The notes: generated by a model not told the origin, from the letters alone. A DNA stretch of 64,000 bases from Impatiens glandulifera (GCF_907164915.1 NC_061867.1:52889852-52953851), one strand, 5' to 3'. Shown: positions 1-12,402, counted from the first letter of the stretch. Numbers and translations: made by a program.

Positions 1-421
1 ATATATATATTAAAATTCATGGATGCAATTTAATTAAAATAAAAAATAAATAAATACAACTACTCAAACATAACATAAAGAATAGAGTTCAAAATAAATA
101 TATATTTGTATATATTTTTTTAGTTATGTTTGGTACAATATATTAACAAAATATTTATCAGTAAATGATGTAAAATTCATCAAATTATTTAAATCTTATC
201 AAATTAATGACTGACAATATATAGAACCGTTAAACTGAATTCAATGTTTCAATTAATCGGTTAAGTAGACGTTGAACCGTCTGTCGAAATTTAATATATA
301 TAATAATTTTTTTTACAACTTAAATAGTTGTATCTAAATATTTATTATTAATTTTTTTTTTACTAAAGTATATTGTTAATTAATTTTTAAAACAAATAAA
401 CTTCTATTTGTTTTTAAAAGG

Positions 422-1429
<1,008 letters not shown>

Positions 1430-1976
1430 TTTAATGTGTAACGGTAAACACTAAAAATCTACGTATCCAATTTATGAATTTTAAAATAATTATTTTGATT
1501 ATTTTTAAATAAATAAAATCAAAATAATTAACTCCAATTCTAAAGCTTAATTAAACAATTAATTAGATTAATTATTATGATAAAAATTAAAACTTAATTA
1601 ATTGAGTATAATGGCCAAATAAAATATATAAAATTGTTTGAAATAAATGTTGTACTCATTTTTTCACAAAATAAATTTAAAAAAATCAAAGGGGTTAAAA
1701 TAAATAATTTAGGATGAAATGTGTTGCCCATTTTATCCCAAAAATTAATTATTTAACCCAAAAATATAAAAATAAACTAAAAATAAATTTGAAAAACATT
1801 TGTCATATTTGTTTTAAATATTTTGTGTATTTTAAAGAATTAAAAATAAAGTCAAAAAGGGTTAAAGAAAAATTATTTTCAAACAAACCTTAAAGTTTTA
1901 AATACAAAATAAAATTTGTAAATGGGTATAGCCGAAATATAGAGAAATCACTCCAGCCGAAGCCGCGGCCTTTGGA

Positions 1977-2004
1977 TGGACGTTGAATCTTCATTCAACG
2001 TCCA
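1977..2004. repeat. Perfect 12-bp hairpin with CTTC loop
   Basis: TGGACGTTGAAT at 1977-1988, CTTC, then its exact reverse complement at 1993-2004. It lies in a locally GC-richer part of repeat family R that is missing from copy 2. Its function is unknown. Confidence 0.8.
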
Positions 2005-3266
2005 AGAGTCGCCCGCTGTAGCGAAAGGAACGTGTGCTCGTACCGCACCAGTTCAATTAACGCCCTGCTAACTAAAACGCTATAGAGCTTGATCGCTTGA
2101 TGGAACGCAACAGAACGGTAATGGCGCATTCCGCGTTCTCCAAATATGCCAGAACGACGTTGTTTCATCTAGATCGTCGCCTTCATCGTGATCGCTAAAT
2201 TAATAATGATCTGCAGCCATCTTTGATTTCTCAAAGATTGAACTCCGTCGATAGTCCACATTTTCGATTGATTCAAAAAGTGAAATGACCACCCTATCAC
2301 GGTAATAATTTCTCATATAATTCTAGGCTTAATTATGGCATAAACGAGCAGCTGGGATGAAGAACAGCTAAAACACCATGAATGGTGTTTGACCGATTCA
2401 AGCCCACTTGCTGCCTCAACCAACTTCGGGAGGATGTAAATAGCCTCCCTTGATGATTCTGAAAAGAAGAGAAATCATATCAAGCCACGAATCAAAAGTT
2501 TCAGAAAATTTATCATTGAAGCTCCAAACTTCTAGATTTTTGAAATATTCGTGTAAGGCTTTAAAGCTTGGATTTAGGCATTTAGAAAACTTCCTTAAGG
2601 TTTAAGGAGTGATCTTCAATACTTGGTAAGTTTTCAATCATCCTTTAATTCATACTTCTAGTTTGAAATTGAAATTTTTATATTTCAATTTTCAAGCTTG
2701 TATGATTCTTGCTTGTTGAATTTTTTGATTGAAACCCGATCTAAGGATCATTTACAAGTTTTCTGTGAAAGTTAGGATCGATCAATCAATCTCAAACAAA
2801 AAATCCAAATTTAAATTTGGAAAAATTCAAAAACGGGTTTTCTGTTCTTGGGTTAATTCTCAAGAAAATTAGCTTAAAAAACTTCCTAGCATGCTTCTAA
2901 TGATGTTGGACAACTATTTGTATCATGTTTGATCGAAATCAAAATTTTTGAAATAAATGAAATTTTTAAGTTTTTGAATTGGTCCAAATGAACAGTCAGT
3001 GTTCATGTTTTTTGTCAATCAATCATATGAAGTATAATGAAGCTAATGGAAGGATCCTTACACTTTATTAAAACTTTAAACCAAAAACCCGATTTTTGGT
3101 CATAAACTATTTTGAACAAATTGATCATCACTCAGGTCGAACGATACTTTGGGATGGTGTTCTTAATGTTCTTGGGTGTTTTGTGAAACTACCCAACTAC
3201 TTGGATCAAATGATTCAAGCCTCCATCAAAATTAAAAAACCTGTAATTTTGATGTTCTTGAAGACC

Positions 3267-3470
3267 GACAGGTTCGACCATGATCGAGAGATTCGACCGA
3301 GGATCTTCGATTAGGACCGAGAGGTTTGACTAATTCTTTTCATCCAGGACCGAGATGTCTGACTGATGTTCTTCATCTAGGACCGAGTTGTCCAATCAAT
3401 GTTCTTCATCTATGACTGAGAGGTCTAACCAATGAATTTTACATCCGATCGAGAAATTGAACATATGACA
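3267..3470 (+). repeat. GACCGAGAGGTC minisatellite in family R
   Basis: About five or six degenerate units of 30-36 bases, each with a GACCGAGAGGTCTGACC core, most followed by GATGTTCTTCATCTA. The same units occur at 23904-24200 and, more decayed, at 42890-43050, which helps link the three family R copies. Confidence 0.7.
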
Positions 3471-3599
3471 GATTCTAAGGTCTGGAGGTCGGGATTTCGT
3501 TGCCGGAACAGTAGCAGTTGTTTTTGGTGATATTCTTCCTTTCTTGTTCTTTGATTGTTTCTATATCCTTGATGTGCATGTTTCCAATGGTATTATGAA

Positions 3600-3890
3600 T
3601 TTGTATGCCTCTAATATTGTCTAGAGAAGACTTTTGTATTGCTCTCTTGCTGGTGATAGTGGATTTTAAGCGGCACTAGGTGTCCCGTGATTTTTACCCA
3701 TTGAGGGGTTTTCCACGCTAAAATTATGTGTTGTTTGTGTGTGTGCTTGCTTGGTGTGTTACTCACTGATTTAGGGGCTGTGTTGATTGCATTTGTGCAT
3801 ACCTATTTGTTAGCTTCCTCACAGGTTTAAACGGTTTGGGAAAGTGTTGCCAAACAAAGGATAAATTCCGCAGTTTATTGTTTACCGTTG
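3600..3890 (+). mobile_element. Copia-type LTR fragment (tentative)
   Basis: The stretch CCCATTGAGGGGTTTTCCACG followed by TTATGTGTTGTTTGTGTG-like sequence (about 3695-3745) is typical of the R/U5 part of plant Ty1/copia LTRs. No internal copia coding sequence follows, and I could not fix the LTR ends or a target-site duplication. It may be a solo or truncated LTR. Confidence 0.4.
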
Positions 3891-3930
3891 TGGTGCATTT
3901 CCATCAAAGAAGAAACTCACACGAAGTCAT

Positions 3931-4640
3931 CTTTCCAAATTGGCTAGATCTAATTAGGATTTAAGTTAAAACAAAATAAATCGGACAATGAATAAATTAT
4001 AAAGGGTTTGAATATTTTATGATTCTTTTCAAAAGAAAATTTAGTTTGATAAAAATGTAAAGGTTACTTAAATTTGTTTAAGATAAATTATTAAAATATT
4101 AGAAATCATCATCCTTATTGAAAAACTCAGTGCAAGTTAATATTTTTAGTATTTTTGACTTACAATATTTAATTTTCTCCTTTGATTATCATTTTTCGTA
4201 TTTTTATTTAATTTTGTCTGATATCAGGTTCGGTTACTTAAGTTTAAATGAATTACATTTTTGTTTTATTTTATGAACTTTTTAAAAAGTTTAATAAAAC
4301 CTGAAGTAAAAGTTGTTGGCAAGAAATGACAAAAATAAATATTGTTTTTAAGAATGGTTTTCATGTCATTATTAGAGATTTTCTTAGGCGGCCTGATTTA
4401 ATTTAGTTATTTTTTTATTTTTTCCATATAAATAGAAATATGTCAACTAGTGTTTTTAAATATGTTAAATAAAAAATAAATTATATCATTTTATTTTATA
4501 TTAATGTAAAATAGAGTAAAATCGGACGTTATAATATGCCCGTTTTGTTTTTCAATGTAGCATGGTGATTATTAAAAAAAACAATGAACATAGTTTCATG
4601 TTATACAAAATTATAACAAATAAAATCTCGAACTAGATTG
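3931..4640 (+). repeat. Diverged copy of the oxidase-gene upstream region (block 1)
   Basis: Starting at CGAAGTCATCTTTCCAAATTGG, this stretch follows the same order of sequence as 5796-6440 and 15606-16220, which lie upstream of a broken and an intact L-gulonolactone oxidase promoter respectively. It diverges after an AATGTAAAATAGAG motif and leads into a TRIM-like element instead of a promoter. A shortened counterpart lies at 14047-14280. Confidence 0.65.
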
Positions 4641-4701
4641 AGATGGGAGGAGAGAGGAGTAAGCTCGATCATGCTTTTGTGAGAATTTTAAAGATCATTA
4701 A

Positions 4702-5654
4702 TGTTAAAATGTAATATAATATATACGTAAAATATTATAAATTTTAATAATATTATTATATTAATTTATTTATAAATTTAATTTATATTTATATAATAAA
4801 CATAAATAATAAATTATTCAATACAATCTATTCTATCTGTTCTAATATGGTATCAAAACTACAAAATCTAGTCTTCCGCGGCCTACATTAATAGTTACTC
4901 TAGTCATTGATGAACTACGTCTAATAATTTTTATTTTATTTTTTAATAATATATTTTTCATTTAAATATTTTTATATTGATGTCTTATTTTTTTCGACTA
5001 TCATAAACTCTGAGTTTTTTGAGTTATTGTTTTACCTAATAATAAATACCCGTATTTTTAATATGATCACATGAGATTCTTCACTAATTTATTAGTCAAT
5101 ACACTGTCATACTTTCGTTATAATAGTTTTTTTTTTTCAAGTGTTATTTCCCAGCATTCTATGCCCCCATGATATTTTACATTCTTCGGTGGTTTCTTTT
5201 TAGTCAACATACTATCATCCCAGCGTTGGATGTATCTCGAGAGTCATAAATAACTTTGGGGTTTTTTTCGGTTATTGTTTCACCCCATCATTCATTGCCC
5301 ATGAGATTCCACTTTCTTCGCTTGTTCTTTTCAGTCAACCCATTGTAATCTTATTATTAGATGGATCTCATTACTCGAAAGTTTATGAAACTTGAAGAAC
5401 ACAACATCAAAATTTCACTTTTACAATCTCATTTAAATCTCAAGTTGTCAAGCATTTTTTATCTTGAGTTTGAAAAGAGATGTTAGCATATAAGATAATA
5501 TATATGTAAGAAATTATCACCATACTATAAATTGTGATAATATAATTATTGTATTAGTTTATTTATAAGTTATGTAATGTCTATATAATAGATATAATTT
5601 TTATAACTCAATCTAATAAATTATTTAACACAATGTTTTCTATCTATTCTAACA
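4702..5654 (+). mobile_element. TRIM-like retrotransposon, copy 1
   Basis: Two direct terminal repeats, 4702-4845 and 5481-5654, start with TGTTA and share an AT-rich body ending in TCTATCTGTTCTAA or TCTATTCTAACA. Right after the first is TGGTATCAAAAC (4848-4859), close to the initiator-tRNA-Met primer-binding site TGGTATCAGAGC. A purine tract GAAAAGAGA (5472-5480) precedes the second. The interior is only about 630 bases, with at most a gag-start-like MDLITRKFMKLEEHN at 5361. This fits a terminal-repeat retrotransposon in miniature. Copies lie at 11691-14046 (partial, with insertions) and about 14298-15480. Confidence 0.6.
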
Positions 5655-6836
5655 ATCAAGAACTTTAAAATGAAAGCTCAAAATTTGTCTCAATTCCTTG
5701 AGAGGGCATAATAGTCATCCAGACATCGAACACGATTTGTAATGTAATTTGAAAAAGCTAATAAAACCTAAACCCAAACAAAGAAGAAAGTCAACTTTCG
5801 AAAGTGGCGTAGATCTAATTAGTATTTAAGTTGGAACAAAACAAAATAGTTCTCACAATGAATAAATTAAAGGGTTTGACTTATTATTTAATAACTTTCC
5901 TAATACTTGGGGCAGGTTTGATCTTGTAGTTCTTAGAATATTTATGATTATTACAAAAGAAATTATAATTTGATAAAAAAAAAAAGAAATAGCTAGGTTA
6001 CTTACTTAATATTTGAACAATATTAAAGATATCGCTCTCCTTGAAAAACCTCAGTGCACATTTATGTTTTTAATGTTTGTGACTTACGATATAATATTTT
6101 CTCCTTTTATTGTATTTTAATTTTAATTTTGTCTAGTATCATGTTCTGTAATATATGTTTAAACGAATTTTTTTTATTAACTTTTTTAATAATTAATAAA
6201 ACATAAAGTAAAGTTTGACAAAAAAAAATTATTGTTTTTAAGAATGGTTTTAATGTCATTACGAGGATTCTTTGTTTATGTCTGATTTAATTTAGTTAGT
6301 TTTAATTTTTTCGTATAAACAGAAACGTGTTAACTAGTATTTTTAAATAGGCCAAATATAAATATATATTTGTATTATAAACATTAATAATATCATTTTT
6401 TTTATTAATGTAAAATAGAGGAGAAGGCTCACGCTATAATTTGCTCATATCAAATTAAATAAATTATATATATATATATATATATTATGTTATTAAAAAA
6501 TTAAAAAATTAAAATTAAATCATATTTTAAAAATATTATATTACTTATTATTTTAAAATAAAGTTATTAAGTTAAAATATTAAATCTAATCTTTCACTAC
6601 ATTATTTTTCATTTTAATGTCAACTCATACTAACGTGTATTAAGAATAATAATATTGATACTTGGAATACGTGAATTAAAAAAAAATAGGTAGCAAAACT
6701 TATTATTGTTAATTTTGCATAGATAAATATGGGACTTTCCCCTATATATATAACATATTGAAACTTCAATTTTTCATAGGTAAATATGGGATTTTCCCCT
6801 ATATATATAACATATTGAAACTTCACTCTAGCTAAT
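5655..6836 (+). promoter_or_regulatory. Orphan copy of the L-gulonolactone oxidase promoter region
   Basis: The sequence from 5796 to 6836 matches 15606-16575, the region just upstream of the intact oxidase gene, through the TATA element and the ATTGAAACTTCA...CTAGCTAAT segment. At 6836/6837 the match stops exactly where a gypsy LTR begins, about 20 bases short of the position matching the oxidase start codon. No oxidase exon follows on either side of the retrotransposon, so this promoter copy has lost its gene. Confidence 0.75.
6718..6831 (+). repeat. Two tandem copies of a 57-bp TATA-box module
   Basis: A CATAG(A/G)TAAATATGGGA(C/T)TTTCCCCTATATATATAACATATTGAAACTTCA-type module, given here in fragments, repeats at 6718 and 6775. 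The intact gene's promoter at 16519-16566 has the module once. The duplication is therefore specific to the orphan promoter copy, or was lost from the other. Confidence 0.85.
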
Positions 6837-7160
6837 TGTCGCTGGCTCAAACTCGAGCCATGTTAAATCATGCCTTTTTAAACAATACAATAAAACTTAG
6901 AAAGAGAAAGAGTTTGAGAATAATAATGGTATTAATTGAATACCTTGTGTTTACAAAGTAATACTTTGGAGGTATTTATAGGACTAATTACAACTACTAT
7001 GATACTATCCAATTACCATATTAATGATATAATGCTCAATTACCTTATTAATGATTACTACTCAACTACCTAATTAATGACATCATATTATAAGGCATGC
7101 CTTCTATCAATGATTCTAAAATATTCTTTGGATTGAGCCTGCTTTAGATGGGTGAATCTT
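6837..7160 (-). mobile_element. Truncated LTR of gypsy element 1
   Basis: Aligns to the LTR at 10964-11370 but lacks that LTR's first ~40 bases. The outer end (TGTC... on +) abuts the orphan oxidase promoter. The inner end, at a GGGTGAATCTTTCTCTTG stretch (7150-7167), fuses directly to integrase coding sequence. The join could use similarity between the LTR and the integrase Lys-Ile-His-Pro codons. Confidence 0.75.
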
Positions 7161-10100
7161 TCTCTTGAACGGTCCCTTGTATCTACGTACAAGCTCATTG
7201 TGCATAGATCGTGGAGATTTAAATTGTTGTGGGAGTAATTTCACCATTACTCTGTCCCATTCCTTGAACTTGATTGCACGCCTATTTAGATCTGTCTATT
7301 TCTTCATCTTCTTGGTGGCTTTGTCCAAACACATCCGAACAAAATTGACCTCATCTTCTAAAGATTTGGCGAAAGTGTAGACTTATGAGCTTTGTCCTAC
7401 GTAACCGGTAGCCAAACTTTGCGAGTCGTTGGTTGTCTCCCTATCGCTAGTTCGAACAGACTCTGCCTAGTCGATTCACTCCTCTATAATTTATATGAGA
7501 ACTGGGTCATGTCTAAAAGTCTGCTCCAGTGTCTTTGGTTGGCGCTCACATAGTGTCTTAGATATAACTCTAGCCGGCATTGACCATTTCTGTCTGCCCA
7601 TCGGTTTGTGGATGGAAGCTGGTTGAGAATGCTAAATTGGTACCCATTAATTTGAACAATTCAGACCAAAACTTCCTGGTGAATCGAGGATCTCTATCGC
7701 TCACAATTGTCTTTGGGACTCCCTAATGCTTCACGATGTTCTTCAAGAACAACTAGGATGTATCGACCGTCGCAACGTCGGTTAGTGCCACTATAAAACT
7801 TATATACTTTGAAAAACATTCAACCACCACTATGATCGACCTGTACCCCTCAGAATTTGGTAGGGTTGTGATGTAATCCATCGAGATGCGTTTGAATGGA
7901 TGTTCTGGTACTGGTAATGGTTGGAGCAAACAGTCTGGTTGTTGTTGCTCGATTGTGTTTTATTGGCAAATAAGACATGTCCGCACATAAACTTTCACAT
8001 CATCACGCATTATGGGCTAATAATATGAATCATCCATCAGAGCCATGGTGCGATGCATTCCTAGGTGGCCCGCCCATTTTGAATCATGACTTTCTTTTAA
8101 GACGTCTCGTCGTAAGCTCCCCCACTTGGGTACGAACACTCGATTTCTTTTTTTCAAGAGTAACCCGTCGTCGACCCAAAACCTTCGAGTCTTGCTACTT
8201 TGAGCAAACTCCATCAAGATTAGTGCATTGGGATCCTTCTTTAAGCCCTCCTGAATGTGTTCCCTTATGTTGGTCTCTAGTTTACTAATGGCAATCAGCT
8301 CTGTCTTGCATCTTAATGCTTTACCTACATGATTGGTAACCCCCGACTTGTATTCCAATGTGTAGTCGAACTCAGCTAGAAATTATTGATACCTAGCTTG
8401 CTTAGGAGTTAGCTTCTTCTATGTTTGGAAGTAGCTAGTGGTTACGTTGTCTGTTTGGACCATGAACCTACTACCAAGAAATAGTGCCTCCATGTGCATA
8501 GGCAATGCACAATCGTTGTCATCTCTTTGTCATTGATTGTGTATCGTCATTTTGTGTCATTTAACTTTCGGTTTTCGTCTACATATGGTGTCCATCTTGC
8601 ATCAACACATCTCCGATGGCAAAGTCAGACGCATCGGTTTGCATCTCATATTCCTTGGTATGGTCTGGCAATGCTAGTACTAGTTGTTAAGTAACTTTGG
8701 CCTTGAGCCCCTCTAAGGCCTCCACGCATTTTTTGTCCCACCTCCATGATCGATTTTTCTTCAAAAGGTCGGTTATGGGAGTATCTATTTTTGAGTACCA
8801 TGTGATGAACTTGTGGTAGTAGTTTACCAAACCAAGAAATAACCGGAGTTGAGCACATTTTTTGGTGGTTCACATTCTCGAATAACCTGAACCATGGCCT
8901 CATCCATCATAAGGCATCTGGACTTCATTTGATGGCCAAGAAACATCAGTTGATCTTGGGAAAATGAGCACTTTTCCCATTTTGTGTACAACTCATTCTC
9001 CCGCAAAGCTTGAAGAATCAGTCTTAAATGTTCAACATGCTCATGCAGCGTGGATAAGTATACAACAATATCATCAAGATAAACTACCACGAATTTATCT
9101 AGGTAGGGGTGAAAACCCTTAATCATGAGGGTGCAAAATGTGGTCGGTGCATTAGTAAGGCCAAAAGGCTTGACAAGGAATTCGTAAGACCCATACCTCG
9201 TGACCATAGTAGTTTTCGACTTATCCCCTTTTGATATCTCACTTTCCAATATTCGGACCGTAAGTCTATCTTCGAGAATCACTTGGCTCCTCCAAGTTGA
9301 TCAAATAGTCCACCGACGATCGGGATTGGGTATTTATTTCAGGCTGTCAACTTGTTTAGCGCCTGATAGTCTACACACATCCTTAATGACCCATCATGCT
9401 TCTTTTGGAAAAGCATCAGGGCACCATAGGGCAATTTGGATTTCTAGATCATTCCAGCATCAAGCAACTCTTTCAATTGCTTCTGCAACTCCTTTAACTT
9501 GGGTGGTGCCATTATATAGGGTGTGCGAGAGGGTGGTAAATCATATGGCACAAACTCGAATTTATGGTCCACACCCCGTTTTAGCGTCAATCTTTTCGGG
9601 AGTTCATTGGGCATAGTATCTTTAAACTCCTCCAACACTTCTTGGACGTCCTTGGGTACTTCTCTTTCCCCTTTGGAATTGTCCTCTTCATCCTTCATAG
9701 AGAAAGCGGCAAATGTCTCTTCACCATGCTAGAGGCCTCGACTGAATTGTATTGTCGAGAGCATGCTCGTTCCCTCTAGTTCCCTTCTTACTATATTGCG
9801 CTAGTTTTTTCGTGATCCAAAATGACCAGAAAATAAGAATATGGAATTAGACAAGCGCGTACCTGATCGAACCATCGTAGCCCCAACACTACATCATAAT
9901 CATCCAAAGGGACTACAAAAAACGAGATCCTTCCTTTCTAGTCTCCGATCTGGACTTAAACTTCCTTCACCCTCCCGACCACCAGTGTGGCTATCATATT
10001 CAGGAACTTGATAGTCCCCCTTGTTGGGTTGATGTGGAGACCCAGCCTTAGATACTCCTTCACGCATGAAGTTGTGGGTATCTCTAGTATCGACTAGTGC

Positions 10101-10949
10101 TTTGACATGCTTTCCCCCGATCAAGGCCTCCACGAACATTGAGCCCCTCTTTGTTCCCTTGATTGACCTAACGTCACTAGCCTTAACAGCATTGAGAAGT
10201 TTTAGGGATCCTAGTTGAGCCCTTCTTCCTCATCGGAGGACTCAGTTTCTCGAACTGCTACAATATTTTTACCTTTGATCGGGCACATGAACTTTAAGTG
10301 GTTGGTAGCACCACAAATGTGACAAGTTCTTGACTTACCCAATTCGTCGGGTTGCCTTCCCGAATTGTTGTTTGGCTGCCACTTCTTGGATAGGCGGTCT
10401 CCCCCACCTTTCTCATTGTTGTCTCTATTAAACTTAAGTCTATCAATAGACACTTTCAGTTCAACCAGTCTTTCCGCAACCGCAATTGCCTTAGAGACAT
10501 TCTACACCTTGGCCCTTTATAGTTTTAACTGTGACCATGTCTTTTGGCCGTTAACAAAGGCGAATAGTGCCTCATGTTCTTTGAGACTGGGTAACTTGAG
10601 CATCAATTCTTGGAACTCCTTCACATACTCCTTGATGGTCATGTTTTGCACAAGTTGACTTAGTTGCTTGCGTGCCTCAAAATCTGCGTTTTTTAGGAAG
10701 AATTGACAACTTTTCACCTACCTCATCCAACACCATCACTCTAGGCCACCGCATTCAATTCTTCGAGAACTTCTTGGTGTTTGTTCATGCCTTCTTCAAG
10801 TCGGGTCACCCGCACTTCTATGGCAGTACCTCTCTCGACGGACTTATCCTTCTTAGATCCCTTGTCCTTATGTTTGTCGATCGAAACTTTAGTGATGGTA
10901 GAAGCACTTAAATCCATCTCATGCAGCTTGAATGTGGAAGCACAACCTT
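7161..10949 (-). pseudogene. Ty3/gypsy gag-pol remnant (gypsy element 1)
   Basis: Broken coding sequence reads right to left. Gag is at about 10960-10211, with a CCHC knuckle CHICGATNHLKFMC (10211-10453). Protease is at 9900-10139, with DTRDTHNF in place of the usual DTGATHNF. Reverse transcriptase is at 9698-8824, with FGLTNAPTTF and the YLDD catalytic box. RNase H follows to about 8400. Integrase runs from 8358 leftward, with HDSKWAGHLGMHRT in the zinc-binding part, and ends at YKGPF near 7170. Stops and frameshifts between the pieces show it is dead. The C-terminal integrase, chromodomain and PPT are missing here but are present on the other side of the right-hand LTR. Confidence 0.85.
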
Positions 10950-10961
10950 GCTCTGATACCA
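10950..10961 (-). other. Primer-binding site of gypsy element 1
   Basis: Minus strand TGGTATCAGAGC, complementary to the 3' end of initiator tRNA-Met, two bases inside the LTR end at 10964. This fixes the element's orientation and the LTR boundary. Confidence 0.9.
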
Positions 10962-10963
10962 CT

Positions 10964-11370
10964 TGTCATGGGCTGAAACTCGACCCGTGTGCCACTAGGC
11001 TAGATCGACTCAGATTCTAGATAGTAAGCATTTTTAGACAATGCAAAAAGAACTTAGAATGAGAAAGAACTTTAGAATAATAATTGTATTGATTGAATAC
11101 TTGGTGTTTACAAAGTAATACCTTGGAGTTATTTATAGGGTTAATTACTATTACTACATTTATGATACTACTCAACTACCATATTAATGTTATAATGTCC
11201 AACTACCTCATTAATGATTACTATCCAACTACATCATTAATGGCACATAATATTTTAGGGCATTTCTTCTATCAATGATTCTAGAATATTATTTGGATTG
11301 GGCCTACTTTAGATGGGTGAACCTCCCTCTTGGATAGGAATATTAGTGCATTAACTAATGGGCTGTAACA
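10964..11370 (-). mobile_element. Complete LTR of gypsy element 1 (407 bp)
   Basis: On the minus strand it starts TGTTACAGCCC and ends CATGACA. It has a PPT on its upstream side and a PBS on its downstream side, so it serves both as the 3' LTR of the chromodomain fragment (11371-11690) and as the 5' LTR of the gag-pol body. It is similar along most of its length to 6837-7160. Confidence 0.85.
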
Positions 11371-11690
11371 TTCTCCCCCACCTAAGTCGTGGTCATCCTC
11401 GGCTCGACCTTGGATAGGTACTCTTCAATCTTTTGCATGAATTGCCACAATTGATCATCTCTTTCCCGGCTATTCTCGGCATCGAGTAGACCTTCCCATC
11501 GTACGAAATATTCAGTAAAATGGGAAACGTCTCTTCTTCTAATCTCCCTATGAGATGTGATTTCTATTATGTCTTTGTCAAAGGAGGTCATGACGACAGT
11601 TTCTGCCCGATTGAATTGTCCCTTTTCTGCATCCTCCACATCTTCGTGAAACGACTTAAGTTTACTTACGTGAAATATTGGATGAATCTT
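11371..11690 (-). pseudogene. Gypsy integrase C-terminus with chromodomain, plus PPT
   Basis: The minus strand reads KIHPIFHVSKLKSF, then the open frame 11639-11382 with FTEYFVRWEGLLDAENS and DDQLWQFMQKIEEYL, matching the chromodomain of plant chromoviruses. The stop codon (11382-11384) is followed at once by GTGGGGGAGAA, a polypurine tract, and then the LTR. The fragment begins at the same integrase point (Lys-Ile-His-Pro) at which the gag-pol body stops near 7160. The right edge passes abruptly into a TRIM-like sequence. Confidence 0.8.
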
Positions 11691-11831
11691 TAGTCAGCAC
11701 ATTATCATCCCGTCGTTGGATGTATCTCGAAATTCCCAAGTAACTTTGGAGTTTCTTTTCGGTTGTTGTTTCGCCCTTATTAGATGGATCTCAACACTCT
11801 GGAGTTTATGAAGTTTGAAGAACACAACATT
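11691..11831 (+). mobile_element. TRIM-like element, copy 2, left part
   Basis: Matches the interior of TRIM copies 1 and 3 (from about 5198 and 15028). It is interrupted after AAGAACACAACATT (11818-11831) by a LINE. The element resumes at 13711 with the same 14 bases. Confidence 0.7.
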
Positions 11832-12057
11832 TTTTTTGGAAAAACGGTTAAAACCATTTCATTAAAATTCCAAAAGTGGAAGTGTCAAGAATCAAAGCTA
11901 GACAAGTCTTAACTAGGATAATAAGTAGTGCCGTTCCTGAGATTTTTTAGGCCTTAGGCGAAAGTACGAAATTGGGTCCCTACGCATAAACTTCACTTGT
12001 GTTTCACCGTTGATCTTCAATAACCTTCCAATATCTGCAAAGATGCAACATAAATTT

Positions 12058-12402
12058 TCAACGAAAGTGACTTCTTCTTGCATTTTTAGATGCAAAATCA
12101 TTGATAATTGTATCGTAATCAATATATTCCAAAAAATCATTTTCAATACATAAAATATCAAGTCCATTCAATCTATCTTGAGACATCGAAGATATTAGAT
12201 AAGTTTTCAATAATTTTAACTTAAAAAAACTTCTTTCAGCAGAAGCTACCGTAACAGGCAATGTTAGTAAAATTTGATATACAATAGAGACATTATGATT
12301 GCAATCTATTGACATTACAAAATCAAGAATTTCAGCATCGGGCATATCCAAACTAGGTAAAGCAACTTGTAGTATTTTTTGTTCAGAAAACAAATCACTC
12401 AA
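12058..12402 (-). pseudogene. hAT transposase C-terminal dimerisation fragment
   Basis: The frame contains LPVTVASAERSFFKLKLLKT, then LISSMSQDRLNGLDIL, the conserved hAT C-terminal dimerisation region of plant TTF-type/ZMYM1-like transposases. An adjoining frame (12399-12605) may hold preceding sequence. The conserved catalytic core is not recognisable, so this is a remnant. Confidence 0.8.

Larger units (their letters stand above)
1430..3600 (+). repeat. LTR-like repeat family R, copy 1 (Tat/Ogre-like gypsy leader)
   Basis: This sequence recurs as a shortened copy at 23427-24758 and as a diverged copy split over 36600-37546 and 42127-43440. It has no coding sequence. Copy 2 ends at a TGGCGACTCTG motif, which in plant Tat/Ogre gypsy elements lies at the primer-binding site just after the LTR. 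I therefore infer that the family is a long gypsy LTR. The 72-codon frame at 3096-3314 falls in it and shows no known domain. Confidence 0.4.

Noticed and set aside
3267..3470. Possible CRISPR-like repeat array
   Set aside because: Units are degenerate and contiguous without spacers, and the genome is a plant; it is a minisatellite.
7977..8288. 103-codon plus frame
   Set aside because: Antisense to the gypsy 1 integrase frame at 8017-8358.
9200..9616. 138-codon plus frame
   Set aside because: Antisense to the gypsy 1 reverse transcriptase, whose motifs are on the minus strand.
10365..11020. Overlapping plus frames over the gag region
   Set aside because: Antisense shadows of gag; CCHC knuckle and PBS fix the minus orientation.
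6837..11370. Simple full-length gypsy insertion with two LTRs
   Set aside because: The left LTR lacks its start, the body lacks its 3' part, and chromodomain plus PPT lie outside the right LTR, so the structure is rearranged.
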